A stretch of 64,000 bases of DNA, taken from NCBI RefSeq assembly GCF_002013895.1, contig NZ_MAFQ01000007.1, positions 248,001-312,000 on the forward strand, in the 5' to 3' direction. This document shows, in pieces, positions 36,801 through 46,006 of this stretch. The notes under the pieces were generated by a model. It had not been told where the DNA came from. It saw only the letters and a list, made by a program, of their open reading frames with translations, and did not search any database. Source of the DNA: Mycobacteroides franklinii. GTDB lineage: Bacteria > Actinomycetota > Actinomycetes > Mycobacteriales > Mycobacteriaceae. The stretch's first letter is position 1. Every line of letters starts with the position of its first letter. The translations under genes were made by a program, and so were the position numbers.

Positions 36801-37402
36801 TAGTCGAAGACGACGATATGCCGCAATGACGGTGTGGCGAGTGCCGATTCCATCGCCGCATCGAGCAACTCGGCGCTTACCGCCAGCACGGAGGGTTCGG
36901 ATTCGGCCAGGATCGCGGTCCAGTTGGAGGCCGGCGCGCTGGTCTGCAGCGGAACCGCCACCGCGCCAAGGTGGATGCACGCGAGGTCGATCGCGGTGTA
37001 GTCGACGCTGGTGAAGCCGAGCATGGCGACGAAGTCCCCGGCCCGGACCGGGGTGACAGGGTCGTGATGCCAGGCGGAGGCCAGCGCGCGGCCCATGCCC
37101 CACAGCTCGCCGTAGGTCAAGGTCTCGAACTCGGGCAGTGGATGTAGCGTCGAGCGGCCTGCGTCATCGGTGACGAGTTCCTGCGCCCGGTGCCCGAGCG
37201 CCGGACGGTCGGCGTAGCCGTCCATGATCGTGGCGACCACCTGCGCGAGCCGTAGTCCGGGAACGGCCACGGCAGCGTCTACCGCGGTATCGGGTTTGGC
37301 GGCACGGAACTGCGGATCCTCGGTGAAGAGGCGTCTGACCCGGTCTCCCAACCGCTGACGACGTGCTTCCTTGGTGTTGTTAGCGGCGGCGTCAATGGTC
37401 AT
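33848..37402 (-). CDS. car: Carboxylic acid reductase (CAR), copy 1
   Basis: 1184 residues, the usual CAR size. An ATP-dependent adenylation domain (about 1-640; AMP loop [17 protein letters not shown]), a phosphopantetheine carrier domain with [13 protein letters not shown] near 715, and a C-terminal NADPH-binding thioester reductase (about 775-1184; [20 protein letters not shown]). It reduces carboxylic acids to aldehydes; the carrier serine must be primed by a phosphopantetheinyl transferase not found here. Downstream of copy 2 with a 41-bp gap, in one operon. The reductase domains of the two copies share near-identical DNA stretches, while the adenylation domains differ much more. Confidence 0.95.
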   Translation of the reverse strand: MTIDAAANNTKEARRQRLGDRVRRLFTEDPQFRAAKPDTAVDAAVAVPGLRLAQVVATIMDGYADRPALGHRAQELVTDDAGRSTLHPLPEFETLTYGELWGMGRALASAWHHDPVTPVRAGDFVAMLGFTSVDYTAIDLACIHLGAVAVPLQTSAPASNWTAILAESEPSVLAVSAELLDAAMESALATPSLRHIVVFDYHPGVDAQRESLESAQHRIVEAGVPISVDPISVVIGHGRALPDAPLFTAAEGTDPLALVIYTSGSTGTPKGATYTEKMVAKPWLRADTLSSKAEIPLINLNFMPMSHVMGRGSLVTALACGGLAYFAASSDMSTLFEDITLTRPTVVTLVPRVCDMLFQRYRNEVERRVAVDSAADLATLDADVKADIRENLFGGRVLTIVCGSAPLSEELAFFIESCLDARITDGYGSTEAGVIVRNGRIQRPPVIDYKLVDVPELGYFSTDKPHPRGELLVKAESVFGGYFKRPDVTADVFDPDGYYKTGDIVAELEPDRIQIVDRRNNVIKLSQGEFVAIANLEAEYANSPLVHQICVYGSSERSYLLAVVVPTSEAFEQSRGDDDLLRRLIAESLQQVAREAELQPYEVPRDFLVETEPFTAANGLLTGIAKLARPKLHEKYGARLEQLYSDIATAQALELQALHSAGYEGKPVLDTVQRAVTALLGLSASEVSPDAHFLDLGGDSLSALAFSDLLRDIFAVEIPVGDIVSAANDLNAVARIVETRRDSGSALSLRPSAESVHGAGHTEIRAADLTLDKFIDEATLRAAPSVPRAVGIPQTVLLTGSNGYLGRFLALEWLERLHKTDGKLIVIVRGKNADAAYRRLEEAFDSGDAELLAHFRALAEKHLEVIPGDIGDPNLGLDIDTWQRLADTVDVIVHPAALVNHVLPYSQLFGPNVVGTAEIIKLALTTTIKPVTYLSTVAVAISVDPKVFDEESDIRIISAVRPIDDGYANGYGNAKWAGEVLLREAHDLCGLPVAVFRSDMILAHSRYTGQLNVPDQFTRLILSLIATGIAPGSFYQAQTTDERPLAHYDGLPADFTASAITALGAIEGFHTYDSVNPHADGISLDNFVDWLIEAGYPIARIDNYNEWFSRFDTAIRGLPEKQKQHSLLPLLHAYRYPQHAHNGAFLPAIRFREGVQSAQNADIPHLTRDLIVKYATDLKQLGLL

Positions 37403-37443
37403 ATCGGCAGCTTACGAAACCCTGGATTCTGTAAGCGCGCGGG

Positions 37444-40400
37444 TCACAGCAGCCCGAGCTGTTCGAGGTCCTTGGCGTACTTCACGATCAGCTGCTGCGA
37501 TAGGTGCGGGATATCGGTCGTGCCGTCCAGCCCGGCCGGGCCGATTCCAGCCGCCTGCACGGCATGCTGGAACCGCTTGGCCGGGACGACCCCGTGGTCT
37601 TCGGCGCCGGAGGGTTGCTCGAACGCGTGGAGCAGCGGTAGCAGTGAGTGTTGCTTCTGCTTTTCGGGTAGGCCGCGGATGGCGGTGTCGAAGCGGCTGA
37701 ACCATTCGTTGTAGTTGTCGATGCGCGCGATGGGGTATCCGGCTTCGATGAGCCAGTCGACGAAGTTGTCCAGCGAGATCCCATCGGCATGCGGATTCAC
37801 ACAGTCGTAGGTCTCGTAACTCTCCGTCACCTGGGTGCCCAGCGTGGTGATCGCCTCGGCGGTGAAGTCACCCGGCAGCCCGTCGTAATGTGCCCGCGGG
37901 CGTTCGCCGGCGGCCTGTGCTTGATAGAACGAGCCGGGGGCGATGCCGGTGGCGATCACGCTGAGGATCAGGCGGGTGAATTGGTCGGGGACGTTGAGCT
38001 GTCCGGTGTAGCGGCTGTGGGCCAGGATCATGTCCGAGCGGAACACCGCGACCGGGAGGCCGCACAGGTCGTGTGCCTCACGCAGCAGCACCTCTCCGGC
38101 CCACTTGCTGTTGCCGTAGCCGTTCGCGTACAGCTCGTCGATGGGACGCACCGCGCTGATGAGCCGGATATCGGACTCCTCGTCGAATGTCGTCGGATCG
38201 ACATACGCCGCGACCGCGACCGTCGAGAGGTAGGTGACGGGCTTGATCGTGGTGGTCAGCGCCAGTTTGATGATTTCCGCGGTGCCAACGACATTCGGTC
38301 CGAAGAGCTGGCTGTAGGGCAACACGTGGTTCACCAGGGCGGCTGGGTGCACGATGACGTCCACGGTGTCGGCCAGACGCTGCCAGGTATCGACATCCAG
38401 CCCCAGGTCTGGGTCGCCGATATCGCCTGCCAGCACCTCGAGGTGCTTTTCTGCCAGTGATCGGAAAAGTGCCAACAGCTCGGCATCACCGCTGTCGAAG
38501 GCCTCCTCGAGGCGCCGGTAAGCGGCGTCGGCGTTCTTGCCGCGAACGATGACGATCAGCTTGCCGTCTGTCTTGTGCAGGCGCTCAAGCCATTCCAGCG
38601 CCAGGTAGTGGCCCAGATAGCCGTTCGATCCGGTGAGTAACACGGTGTTCGGGGTGCCGGCGGATCGGGGGAGTGACGGGGCCGCCTGGAGGGTGGCTTC
38701 GTCGATGAACTTGTCCAGGGTCAGGTCGGACGCCCGGATCTCGGTGTGCCCGGCGCCGTGTACTGTCTCGGCGGTCGGCCGAGTTCCACCTGAATGGCGT
38801 TGTTCATCAATGAATTTCGCGACACCACTGAGATCGTTGGCGGCGCTGACGATCACGCCGACGGGTACTTCGACGGCGAAGATGTCGCGCAGCAGATCAG
38901 AGAAGGACAGTGCGGATAGTGAATCGCCACCCAAATCGGTGAAATGCGCGTCCGCGGCGAGCTCGGCGGAGGAGACCCCAAGCAACGCTTGCGCGGCCTT
39001 GAGCACCGTCTCCAGCGCGGGCTTGTCCGGATCGACACCGTGCAGCGCACGCAGTTCGGCGGCTTGCAGCTCGGCGATATCGGCGTACATCTGCTCCAGC
39101 CGTTCGCCATAGTGCGCCTTGAGGTTCGGGCGCGCCAGCTTGGCGATGCCGGTGAGTAGGCCGTTGCCCTGGGTGAACGGCTGCGGCTCGACGATGAAGT
39201 CGCGGGGAACCTCATAGGACTGCAACTGGATTTCCTTGGCGATGTCCTGCAGCGAGTCGGCGATGGTCGCCTTGAGCGCCGCGGCGTCGCCCTTGGCCGT
39301 GGCAACCGCCTCCGGTGTCGGCACCACGACGGCCAGCAGGTAGGACCGCTCGCTGCTGCCGTACACGTAGATCTGATGCACCACAGGGCTGTTGGCGTAC
39401 TCGGCTTCCAGGGTGGCGACCGCGACGAACTCGCCCTGGGAGAGCTTGAGCACGTTGTTGCGGCGATCGATGATCTGGATGTTGTCGTGGGCTAGCTCCG
39501 TGACGATGTCGCCGGTCATGTAGAAACCGTCCTCATCGAAGACGCCGGCGGTCACCTCGGGGCGCTTGTAATAGCCAAGGAACATGCCGTCGGTCTTCAG
39601 CAGAAGCTCACCGCGCGGATGCGGCTTGTCGGTGGAGAAGTAGCCCAGTTCGGGCACGTCGACCAGCTTGTATTCGATGACAGGCGGGCGTTGCACGATG
39701 CCGTCGCGGAACACCATGCCGGCCTCGGTGGATCCGTAGCCATCGGTCAGGTTCAGCTCGAAGCAGGATTCGATGAACTCGCCCAACTCTTCAGAGAGTG
39801 GGGCGGAGCCCACCATGACCGCCAGCACGCGGCCACCGAAGAGGTTGTCGCGGATATCGGCCTTGACCTCTGCGGCAACCGCGTCGGCATCGGAGGAGTT
39901 GCCGGTGACGAGGCGGCGATCCACCTCGGTCTGGAATCGCTGGAACACCATGTCGCAGACGCGGGGAACGAGGGCCAGCGCTGTGGGTCGGATCAGCTCC
40001 ATGTCTTCGAAAAGCGTTGACATGTCACTGGATGCGGCGAAGTATCCGAGGCCGCCCGTGGACAGGGTGGAGGTGAGCGTGCCACGACCCATGATGTGGC
40101 TCATCGGCATGAAGTTCAGCCCGATCATGGGCAAGTTTTCGGTCCCGGCCATGACGTCTTCGCGAATCCACCAGCGGCGCACGATGTTCTCGCTGTGCAT
40201 GGCGCCCTTTGGGGCCCCGGTGCTGCCAGAGGTGTAGATGAGTAGCGCCAGTGGATCGTCTCCGGGGGAGGGCGCGTAGAGCGGAGCCGCGGGAAGCTGG
40301 GCGCCCCGGGCGATCACGGCGTCGAGGGTTTCGATGGCGATACCCGATCCTGCGAGCTCTGCGCTGGCCGCTTCGAAGGCTTCACGCTGGTCATCGACCT

Positions 40401-40998
40401 CGGGGGTGTAGTCAAACACCACGACCTGCTTGATGGACGGTGTGGCGCGCACGGATTCCAGTGCAGCGCCGATCAATTCGACGCTTACCGCAAGTGTGTT
40501 GGGCTCTGCCTCGGCCAGGATGGTGGTCCACTGCGAAGCCGGTGCGCTGGTCTGTAGGGGAACGGCGACGCCGCCGAGGATCATGATCGCCAGATCCAGC
40601 ACGGTGTAGTCGATGCTGGTGAACCCCAGGGTCGCCACCAGGTCGCCGCCCCGGACGGGATGCCCGGTGTCATGATGCCAGGAGGCGGCTACTGACGTTG
40701 TGCGGGACCACAATTCGCCATAGGTAATGGTGTCGAAGCGGGGAAGTAGGCGCAGCACGGTGCGGCCGTTATGGTCGGTGACCAGCTCGCGCGCACGCTC
40801 GCCCAGGGCGGGCCGCTCGGCGTATCCGGTCATCAAGGTCGCGATCGCTTCGGAGAGGTGCAGGCCGGGGCGCAGTACTCGTTCGGCCACCGCGGTGTCG
40901 GGCTGGGTGGCGCGGAACTGGGGATCGCTCTCGCGCAGCTTCTCAATACGACGGGCCAGCTGCTCCTGCTGCGGGTCGGTTTCATTGGTCACGGTCAT
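37444..40998 (-). CDS. car: Carboxylic acid reductase (CAR), copy 2
   Basis: 1184 residues from ATG 40998 (GTG 41010 is in frame). Same order as copy 1: adenylation domain with [17 protein letters not shown], carrier with [13 protein letters not shown] and reductase with [19 protein letters not shown]. The adenylation domain diverges from copy 1 over its length, which may reflect a different acid preference. Candidate -10 TAATCT (41044-41049, minus strand) and a palindrome over the expected -35 lie upstream, shared with the divergent rtcB. First gene of the CAR operon. Confidence 0.95.
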   Translation of the reverse strand: MTVTNETDPQQEQLARRIEKLRESDPQFRATQPDTAVAERVLRPGLHLSEAIATLMTGYAERPALGERARELVTDHNGRTVLRLLPRFDTITYGELWSRTTSVAASWHHDTGHPVRGGDLVATLGFTSIDYTVLDLAIMILGGVAVPLQTSAPASQWTTILAEAEPNTLAVSVELIGAALESVRATPSIKQVVVFDYTPEVDDQREAFEAASAELAGSGIAIETLDAVIARGAQLPAAPLYAPSPGDDPLALLIYTSGSTGAPKGAMHSENIVRRWWIREDVMAGTENLPMIGLNFMPMSHIMGRGTLTSTLSTGGLGYFAASSDMSTLFEDMELIRPTALALVPRVCDMVFQRFQTEVDRRLVTGNSSDADAVAAEVKADIRDNLFGGRVLAVMVGSAPLSEELGEFIESCFELNLTDGYGSTEAGMVFRDGIVQRPPVIEYKLVDVPELGYFSTDKPHPRGELLLKTDGMFLGYYKRPEVTAGVFDEDGFYMTGDIVTELAHDNIQIIDRRNNVLKLSQGEFVAVATLEAEYANSPVVHQIYVYGSSERSYLLAVVVPTPEAVATAKGDAAALKATIADSLQDIAKEIQLQSYEVPRDFIVEPQPFTQGNGLLTGIAKLARPNLKAHYGERLEQMYADIAELQAAELRALHGVDPDKPALETVLKAAQALLGVSSAELAADAHFTDLGGDSLSALSFSDLLRDIFAVEVPVGVIVSAANDLSGVAKFIDEQRHSGGTRPTAETVHGAGHTEIRASDLTLDKFIDEATLQAAPSLPRSAGTPNTVLLTGSNGYLGHYLALEWLERLHKTDGKLIVIVRGKNADAAYRRLEEAFDSGDAELLALFRSLAEKHLEVLAGDIGDPDLGLDVDTWQRLADTVDVIVHPAALVNHVLPYSQLFGPNVVGTAEIIKLALTTTIKPVTYLSTVAVAAYVDPTTFDEESDIRLISAVRPIDELYANGYGNSKWAGEVLLREAHDLCGLPVAVFRSDMILAHSRYTGQLNVPDQFTRLILSVIATGIAPGSFYQAQAAGERPRAHYDGLPGDFTAEAITTLGTQVTESYETYDCVNPHADGISLDNFVDWLIEAGYPIARIDNYNEWFSRFDTAIRGLPEKQKQHSLLPLLHAFEQPSGAEDHGVVPAKRFQHAVQAAGIGPAGLDGTTDIPHLSQQLIVKYAKDLEQLGLL

Positions 40999-41063
40999 GG
41001 GCAGCCTCACATCAACAGGGTGTTCTTTGGAAGTCTGAAAAGTAGATTACCTAAACTAACGAT

Positions 41064-41078
41064 ATATCCGGATATGGT
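41064..41078. promoter_or_regulatory. Palindrome over divergent CAR/rtcB promoters
   Basis: ATATCCGGATAT (41064-41075) is a perfect 12-bp palindrome. It overlaps TATGGT (41073-41078), a plausible -10 for rtcB, and covers the position expected for the -35 of the CAR operon, whose -10 is TAATCT (41044-41049, minus strand). A regulator bound here would affect both arms. The 208-bp gap is markedly AT-richer than the genes. Confidence 0.45.
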
Positions 41079-41206
41079 ATTCCTCACAACTCAGTCTCCC
41101 GCTATTCGGGATGTAAATCCAGCATTGAGTCGCCCATAAAACAGTTGCGCAAGAGTCCCTCGACGCACAGGATTGTCCAGCGCCACGAGCCATGAAAGGA
41201 GGCGCC

Positions 41207-42439
41207 ATGACACATCCAGAGGTTGCTAGTCAGAATCTTCGGGGCGCCACGTGCTCCGGTAGGCGGGTGAAGAACTGGGCATCGATGATCGAGCCCGGAA
41301 CCCTGCGGCAGGCCGAGGAAGTGGCCGCCATGCCGTTCGTCGCGCCGTTTGTCGCGTTGATGCCCGACGCTCACGTCGGCATGGGTAGCTCGGTCGGCGC
41401 CGTGATTCCCACCGTCGACGCGGTCATCCCGGCGGCGGTCGGAGTCGACATCGGCTGCGGCATGATCGGCATGCGTACCGGCTTCTCCAGATCAGATATA
41501 GATCGCCGGATCGCGACTGTGGGTACCACGTTGGCGGCCCTGCGGGAGTCCATCGAGGATGCGATTCCGCTCTCGCCGGGGAACTACAACACCGGGCGCG
41601 ATCGATTCGCATTCACTCGCGGTCGATACGAGGAGCTGGCCGAACTGGCCGCAAGCACTGAGGTCGATCTGTCGCACTCGCCCAAGTGGCGTGAGCAGCT
41701 GGGCTCGCTCGGTGGTGGTAACCATTTCATCGAGCTGTGCCTGGATGAGGCCGATGCGGTGTGGCTGTTCCTGCACTCCGGTAGTCGGGGTGTCGGCAAC
41801 AAGATTGCGCAGAGGCACATCAAGATCGCCCAGCGGCTGTGCAAGCGTTGGTATGTGCCGCTGCCGCACCAGGATCTGGCATTCCTGCCGCAGGGTACCG
41901 ACGAGTTCCGGCGTTACCTGCTGGACCTGAAGTGGGCGCAACGATTCGCCTATCTCAACCGGGCCGAGATGATGGACCGGTTCGCTTCGGTTTTCGCCGA
42001 GTGGATGGGCGTTGCCGACGCGCAGGTAGTGGAGACCATTAACTGTCACCACAACTACACTCAGCGTGAGGAGCACTTCGGTAAGCAGGTGTGGCTGACC
42101 CGTAAGGGCGCCGTCGACGCGCATGAGGGCGTGAAGGCGATCATCCCCGGATCCATGGGAACGCGGTCATATGTGGTGCAGGGCAAGGGGAATCCGGAGT
42201 CGCTGTGCTCGGCACCGCATGGCGCCGGGCGTAGGTTCTCCCGAACCGAGGCGCGTAAGCGGTTCACGCAGGACGATCTGCGCAAGCGGATGGCAGGTAT
42301 CGAGTATCGGGATAGCGCCGAGTTCGTCGACGAGATCCCGGACGCGTACAAGGACATCGATCAGGTGATGGAGGACGCGCGGGATTTGGTGACTGTGCTG
42401 CATCAGCTGCGCCAGATCCTGAACGTCAAGGGCACCTAG
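41207..42439 (+). CDS. rtcB: RNA ligase RtcB family protein
   Basis: 410 residues from ATG 41207, with a strong AAAGGAGG eight bases upstream. RtcB joins 2',3'-cyclic phosphate or 3'-phosphate RNA ends to 5'-OH ends using GTP and Mn2+. Characteristic metal and guanylate residues: MPDAHVGMG, AVGVDIGCGM (Cys metal ligand), GGGNHFIEL, FLHSGSRGVGN, TINCHHNYTQ, RKGAVDAHEG and GSMGTRSYVVQG. Shorter than the E. coli enzyme's group, resembling the actinobacterial RtcB branch. No rtcA or rtcR is alongside. Role would be RNA repair after toxin or stress cleavage, or tRNA healing. Confidence 0.93.
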   Translation: MTHPEVASQNLRGATCSGRRVKNWASMIEPGTLRQAEEVAAMPFVAPFVALMPDAHVGMGSSVGAVIPTVDAVIPAAVGVDIGCGMIGMRTGFSRSDIDRRIATVGTTLAALRESIEDAIPLSPGNYNTGRDRFAFTRGRYEELAELAASTEVDLSHSPKWREQLGSLGGGNHFIELCLDEADAVWLFLHSGSRGVGNKIAQRHIKIAQRLCKRWYVPLPHQDLAFLPQGTDEFRRYLLDLKWAQRFAYLNRAEMMDRFASVFAEWMGVADAQVVETINCHHNYTQREEHFGKQVWLTRKGAVDAHEGVKAIIPGSMGTRSYVVQGKGNPESLCSAPHGAGRRFSRTEARKRFTQDDLRKRMAGIEYRDSAEFVDEIPDAYKDIDQVMEDARDLVTVLHQLRQILNVKGT

Positions 42440-42445
42440 CAAGAG

Positions 42446-42481
42446 CATTGGGGCGGTCTGTGGATTCAGACCGTCCCAATG
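42446..42481. terminator. Bidirectional hairpin terminator
   Basis: A 15-bp stem, CATTGGGGCGGTCTG pairing with CAGACCGTCCCAATG with one G-U, around a 6-base loop (42461-42466). It lies between the convergent stops of rtcB and the methyltransferase gene and can fold on either strand. Confidence 0.75.
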
Positions 42482-42491
42482 TTGCTGTGTG

Positions 42492-43097
42492 CTAGGCGTC
42501 TTCGGTTCGGGTGAACTCCACGATGTCGCGCCATCGGCTGCCGGTCGCGGACGCGAACGCGAATCCCTGGGGCTCGGTGAGGGCGCGGAGTTCCTTGATC
42601 CCTAGTCGATCGGGATCGAGGAAGATCTCGTGGAAGATCAATCGCCCGCCGGGTTTGAGCACCTGCCCCAGCGATCGGATGCATGCCTCCTTATCGGGGA
42701 CCTCGCCGATCACGCTGGCGAGGAAGGCGACATCAAAGGTGTTGTCCGGAAAGGGAAGCCCGCCACTCGCATCGCCCGAGTAGAACCCGGCGTTGCGGTG
42801 TCCGGCCCGCTGAAGCTTGCGTCTTACCTTGTCGAGCATTTCTGGCTGCACATCGAACAGGTCCAGATGTCCGCGGGGAAGTCGCGCTGCGATGGGAACG
42901 CTGAAGATGCCAGGGCCCGGGCCGATCTCCAGCACCCATTCGTCGCCGCGTAGCGCTAACTGCTGGGCGACCCCGGTGGGGTTCACGAATTTTCGGTGAA
43001 TTGGATTGTCGAGCATGAAGGCCGCCTGGTGCGGGAACGGAAAGTCGCCGGCCCGGCGCACCTGACGTACCACGGTGTCCATCCAAGTTGTAGGCAT
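42492..43097 (-). CDS. Class I SAM-dependent methyltransferase
   Basis: 201 residues. Motif I is WVLEIGPGPGIFSVPIAARL, followed by GHLDLFDVQPEMLDKVRRKL (motif II), and FPDNTFDVAFLASVIGEVPD (motif IV region), then LKPGGRLIFHEIFLDPDR, the UbiE/COQ5-type core. Substrate unknown. ATG 43097 is the first base of the right arm of a 10-bp inverted repeat, with TACCCT inside the repeat 6 bases before it, so the mRNA is probably leaderless and directly repressed by whatever binds there. ATG 43082 is an alternative start. Confidence 0.86.
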   Translation of the reverse strand: MPTTWMDTVVRQVRRAGDFPFPHQAAFMLDNPIHRKFVNPTGVAQQLALRGDEWVLEIGPGPGIFSVPIAARLPRGHLDLFDVQPEMLDKVRRKLQRAGHRNAGFYSGDASGGLPFPDNTFDVAFLASVIGEVPDKEACIRSLGQVLKPGGRLIFHEIFLDPDRLGIKELRALTEPQGFAFASATGSRWRDIVEFTRTEDA

Positions 43098-43120
43098 GAA
43101 GTAAGGGTAACCTTACTTCA
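43097..43120 (-). promoter_or_regulatory. Operator-like inverted repeat enclosing a leaderless promoter
   Basis: Read on the minus strand, TGAAGTAAGG, TTAC, CCTTACTTCA forms a perfect 10-bp inverted repeat; its final A is the A of the methyltransferase ATG. TACCCT (43104-43109), a fit to the -10 consensus, lies inside and ends 6 bases before the ATG. The core GGGTAACCTTA resembles part of the DtxR/IdeR iron box (GGCTAACCTAA), with two differences. Confidence 0.65.
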
Positions 43121-43138
43121 GCCGCAATGGGGCCTTCG

Positions 43139-45226
43139 CTAGTGGTGGCCGCCACCACCACTGCCGCTGCTGCCACTACTGCTGCCACTACTGCTGCCAC
43201 TACTGTTGCCACCGCTGCTACCTCCGCCGGCGCTGGGTGCTTGGGTGGCGGTGCTGTATGTCGGTGCCTCCCGCGTGGGTGCTTCGCGCGTCGGTGCCTC
43301 CCGGCTGGGTGCTTCCCGGGTGGGCGCGGCCGGTTCAGCTGCCGGTGCGCGTGACGGGGCTGTCTCGACGGGTACCGGCTCTGCCGTTGCGCGCGGCGCG
43401 GGCGCCTCGGAGGTCGGAACCTCGCGCGTCGGAGTGTTGCGCTGCTTGGTTGGTTCTGGAGCCGTGGTGGGTTCCACCGTCTGTGACGGTGCCACCGTGG
43501 CCGTTTCGTGGGGAGTCGGCGTCGCCGGTGTCTCGTGCGTCGGAGCCGGCTGCGTCGTCACCGGAGCGGAGGTCTCCTCTTTGGGTGTGGGCGTCGGCGC
43601 GACCGAGGTGGGTGCGGGCCCCGGGGTGCTTGTGGTGGCGTTGGCCGGAGGTTCGGACGATGGCGCCGGTGTGTGCGACGGTTCGGTCGACGGGGCCGGG
43701 GCCGCGGTGCTGGATGTCGCGCGCGGCTCGGTCGTCGGCACCGGCGTCACCGGCGGAACAGTGGGCAGCGACGGAGGTGTGAAGTCCGCGGGTACCTCCT
43801 TCGGCGGAACTGTCGGCGCCGGAGCGGTCAATACCGGTGGAGCGGAAGGCTTTATGGCGGCAGGTGACTCCGGTCCGGAAGACTTCTCCGGCGCCTGGGG
43901 TTGGGCCGCGAGCTCTTTGCTGAAGTTGCGGGCCGACTTGGTCGACAGATCCTTGATCAGATCCTTCGACGGGCGGGCCGACTTGTCATCGGCAATGAAC
44001 TGCGCGAGCGACGCGTCCAGGTTCACTACGGGCTCGGCCAGCACTGGCCGGTCGGCGATACGGGCCACCGGCGACCAGTCCCGCTGTAACGGGTTGTCCC
44101 AGTTGCGATTCAGGTTCCAATCCCGGTACTGAGAGGGATCGATTCCGTGCGACTGATCCCAGAGACTCCGGCTGTACACCGGATTGGTGTTCTGGAATTT
44201 CCAGTCGTAGTACTGCCGATACGGGTGGTATTTGTCGTACCAGCCCTGGTCGCGGGGATCATTGTCGTTGACCTGGCCCCATTCATTGCGGCCGCCGCGA
44301 TCTCGTCCGTCGCGGTTGTATCCGGACCAGTTGTATCCGTCCCAGTTGTAGCCCCAGCGGTCGTAACCCCATCGGTCGTAACCCCAGCGGTCATAGCCCC
44401 ACCGATCGAAGCCGGTGAAGTCGTATCCGTACCGGTTGAAACCGGAGAGACCCCAATTGAACCAGTCCAAGACGTTGTATCCGTACAGCAGCGACCACGA
44501 CGGGTCATAGCCGCCCAGATCCTGAAGGTTGGGTGTCAATGGCGGCGCAATGGGCGCCGGCCAGTCGGCGACCGGATCAACCGGAATACCGGGCGGTGGG
44601 GGAACCGCGTAGGACTCGGGTGTGGCGGCAGGAGCGTTCGCCGCGGCGGTGTATCCCCAGCTGGGCGCAGGGGATGAGGCCGGTGCCGCGGGCCCCACGT
44701 TGGCCGCCAGGTTCGTGTCGGTGTTCACCCCGGGAGGTGCCGGCAGCGCGGGAAGCTGTTGGGCCTGCTCGGGGGTGTATTGGCGCAGCTGCTGGTTGAG
44801 CTGCAGATACAGATTTTGCAATGAGGTGCGCTCATCGGAGGTGGAGACGTACTCCAATCCCTGTTTGGCGTCATTGAGTGAGCTGCGGGCGTCGGTGAGC
44901 TGATCGGCTGAGGGCTGCTTGCCGTTGCCGAGGATGTCCTGGGCGTTCTTGAGGTCGGAGACCACCGCGCGCACGGCGATGTCCTGCGAATGGGTGGGGA
45001 AGACGGTCTTATTCAATGACCACAGGGAAGCGCCGGGCTGCGCGCTGTAGGCCGCGCCCATGAGAACCGCGAACAGGAGGCCAACCAGTGTGCCGAAGGC
45101 GGCTGCGCGCAGCTGCGGCTCGCCGGGCACGTACTTGCTCCATCGTGCGGGCGGTTCGGGATTCTCCTCGGGGAACTCCCAGGACCGCATTGCCGTGTCC
45201 TCGGTAGGAGGCGGAACAATCGTCAT
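43139..45226 (-). CDS. Single-pass membrane protein with Tyr/Trp/Gly repeats and Pro-rich tail
   Basis: 695 residues from ATG 45226 (GAAGG upstream; a longer frame begins at TTG 45274). I do not recognise a family. A 40-residue cytoplasmic N-terminus (SWEFPEENPEPPARW) precedes one membrane helix (AAFGTLVGLLFAVLMGAAY). Then a helical segment (84-149: SDLKNAQDILGNGKQ, LNDAKQGLEYVSTSDERTSL), whose layout recalls the outer part of the anti-sigma factor RsdA. Residues 262-304 repeat DRWGY four times plus YNWDGYNWSGY; 430-690 is Pro/Thr/Ala-rich, ending in TREAP repeats and a Ser/Gly tail with HH. Probably surface-exposed. Confidence 0.78.
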   Translation of the reverse strand: MTIVPPPTEDTAMRSWEFPEENPEPPARWSKYVPGEPQLRAAAFGTLVGLLFAVLMGAAYSAQPGASLWSLNKTVFPTHSQDIAVRAVVSDLKNAQDILGNGKQPSADQLTDARSSLNDAKQGLEYVSTSDERTSLQNLYLQLNQQLRQYTPEQAQQLPALPAPPGVNTDTNLAANVGPAAPASSPAPSWGYTAAANAPAATPESYAVPPPPGIPVDPVADWPAPIAPPLTPNLQDLGGYDPSWSLLYGYNVLDWFNWGLSGFNRYGYDFTGFDRWGYDRWGYDRWGYDRWGYNWDGYNWSGYNRDGRDRGGRNEWGQVNDNDPRDQGWYDKYHPYRQYYDWKFQNTNPVYSRSLWDQSHGIDPSQYRDWNLNRNWDNPLQRDWSPVARIADRPVLAEPVVNLDASLAQFIADDKSARPSKDLIKDLSTKSARNFSKELAAQPQAPEKSSGPESPAAIKPSAPPVLTAPAPTVPPKEVPADFTPPSLPTVPPVTPVPTTEPRATSSTAAPAPSTEPSHTPAPSSEPPANATTSTPGPAPTSVAPTPTPKEETSAPVTTQPAPTHETPATPTPHETATVAPSQTVEPTTAPEPTKQRNTPTREVPTSEAPAPRATAEPVPVETAPSRAPAAEPAAPTREAPSREAPTREAPTREAPTYSTATQAPSAGGGSSGGNSSGSSSGSSSGSSGSGGGGHH
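43259..43327 (-). repeat. TREAP/SREAP pentapeptide-coding tandem repeat
   Basis: Four consecutive 15-bp units encode TREAP/SREAP (APTREAPSREAPTREAPT) near the C-terminus of the Pro-rich membrane protein. Immediately downstream (about 43145-43215) a second low-complexity run codes for alternating Ser and Gly. Confidence 0.75.
44348..44407 (-). repeat. DRWGY 15-bp tandem repeat, four units
   Basis: Four near-identical 15-bp units encode DRWGYDRWGYDRWGYDRWGY within the 695-residue membrane protein. Flanking degenerate copies (RYGYDFTGF before, NWDGYNWSGYNRDG after) show that the array once extended further. Unit number may vary between strains. Confidence 0.8.
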
Positions 45227-45387
45227 CTCAACCTTCTGTACTACCGGTGCCCCCGCCGAGTCGCGCGGGAACAACTACCAGCACTAAGTGCACACCGAAC
45301 TCTAGGTATTCCATCGCCAGCCTAGTCGCGGTCGTTACCGATTCTCAGTAATCCGGCAGTACCACGATCAGCGACGTTGGGGCGCAA

Positions 45388-45957
45388 TCAGTCCCGGTAC
45401 ATCGCCCACAGGGATGGGCCGTTGGCCGTGGGTCTGATCTCTTCGACCACCTTGAAGCCGAAGCGTTCATAGAGCGGGTTGTTGCGGATGTTTGAGCTCT
45501 CCAGATACGCAGGCCCCTCGATCTGATCGATCTGGTGTTTGAGGAGCTCGCTGCCGATGCCCCGACCGGGCACGGCGGCGCCGATGGTCGCCAGATACCA
45601 ATGCGGGTGAGTAGGGCGAACCGCCGCGGCGGCGCGCGCCAGCGCGACACCGCGAGCGATGCCCAGCCGCAGCCCGCCCAGTAGCAGCGGGACTGCCCGC
45701 ATCCGCTGTGCGGCGGGCGGCTCCCAGCGAGGGGGATCCCAATGTGCGGCCCCGACCGCGACCCCATCCTCATACAGCAGGTACTCGCCCTGGCCCGAGC
45801 CGTGCAAGGCCAGCGAGACGCCGCGGAAGATCGTCTCGTCGCGTCGAGGATCGGAGTTCACCCAGCGGACGACGGGATCCTCGGCGAACGCCGTGGCGAT
45901 CACGCGGTGGGCAACGGCTTCATTGGTGGAGTCGAGCTCTCGGATCTCGCGGGTCAT
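45388..45957 (-). CDS. GNAT family N-acetyltransferase
   Basis: 189 residues. GNAT motif A is HWYLATIGAAVPGRGIGSEL (Q/RxxGxG/A as PGRGIGSE) and motif B YLESSNIRNNPLYERFGFKV. The N-terminal EVVARR-like half contains FAEDPVVRWVNSDPRRDETI, a pattern seen in GNATs annotated as puromycin or other small-molecule acetyltransferases. Acceptor unknown. It lies 49 bp downstream of no promoter of its own that I can see and 113 bp before the repeat-rich membrane gene, read leftward. Confidence 0.85.
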   Translation of the reverse strand: MTREIRELDSTNEAVAHRVIATAFAEDPVVRWVNSDPRRDETIFRGVSLALHGSGQGEYLLYEDGVAVGAAHWDPPRWEPPAAQRMRAVPLLLGGLRLGIARGVALARAAAAVRPTHPHWYLATIGAAVPGRGIGSELLKHQIDQIEGPAYLESSNIRNNPLYERFGFKVVEEIRPTANGPSLWAMYRD

Positions 45958-46006
45958 ATGTTCTCTACGAGTCCGGGCCGCGGAAGGTTCCCGGCTGGAC
46001 TGTCCG

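Noticed and set aside
34262..38460. Plus-strand frames of 220-300 residues across the CAR reductase domains
   Set aside because: They recur in both copies only because the underlying CAR DNA is duplicated; no domain and no start signal.
33848..41010. CAR duplication as a transposon-borne repeat
   Set aside because: Copies are adjacent, in the same direction and diverged outside patches, with no transposase or terminal repeats.
43145..43327. Tandem short repeats as a CRISPR array
   Set aside because: The repeats are 15-bp or shorter coding units in frame with a membrane protein, with no spacers and no cas genes.
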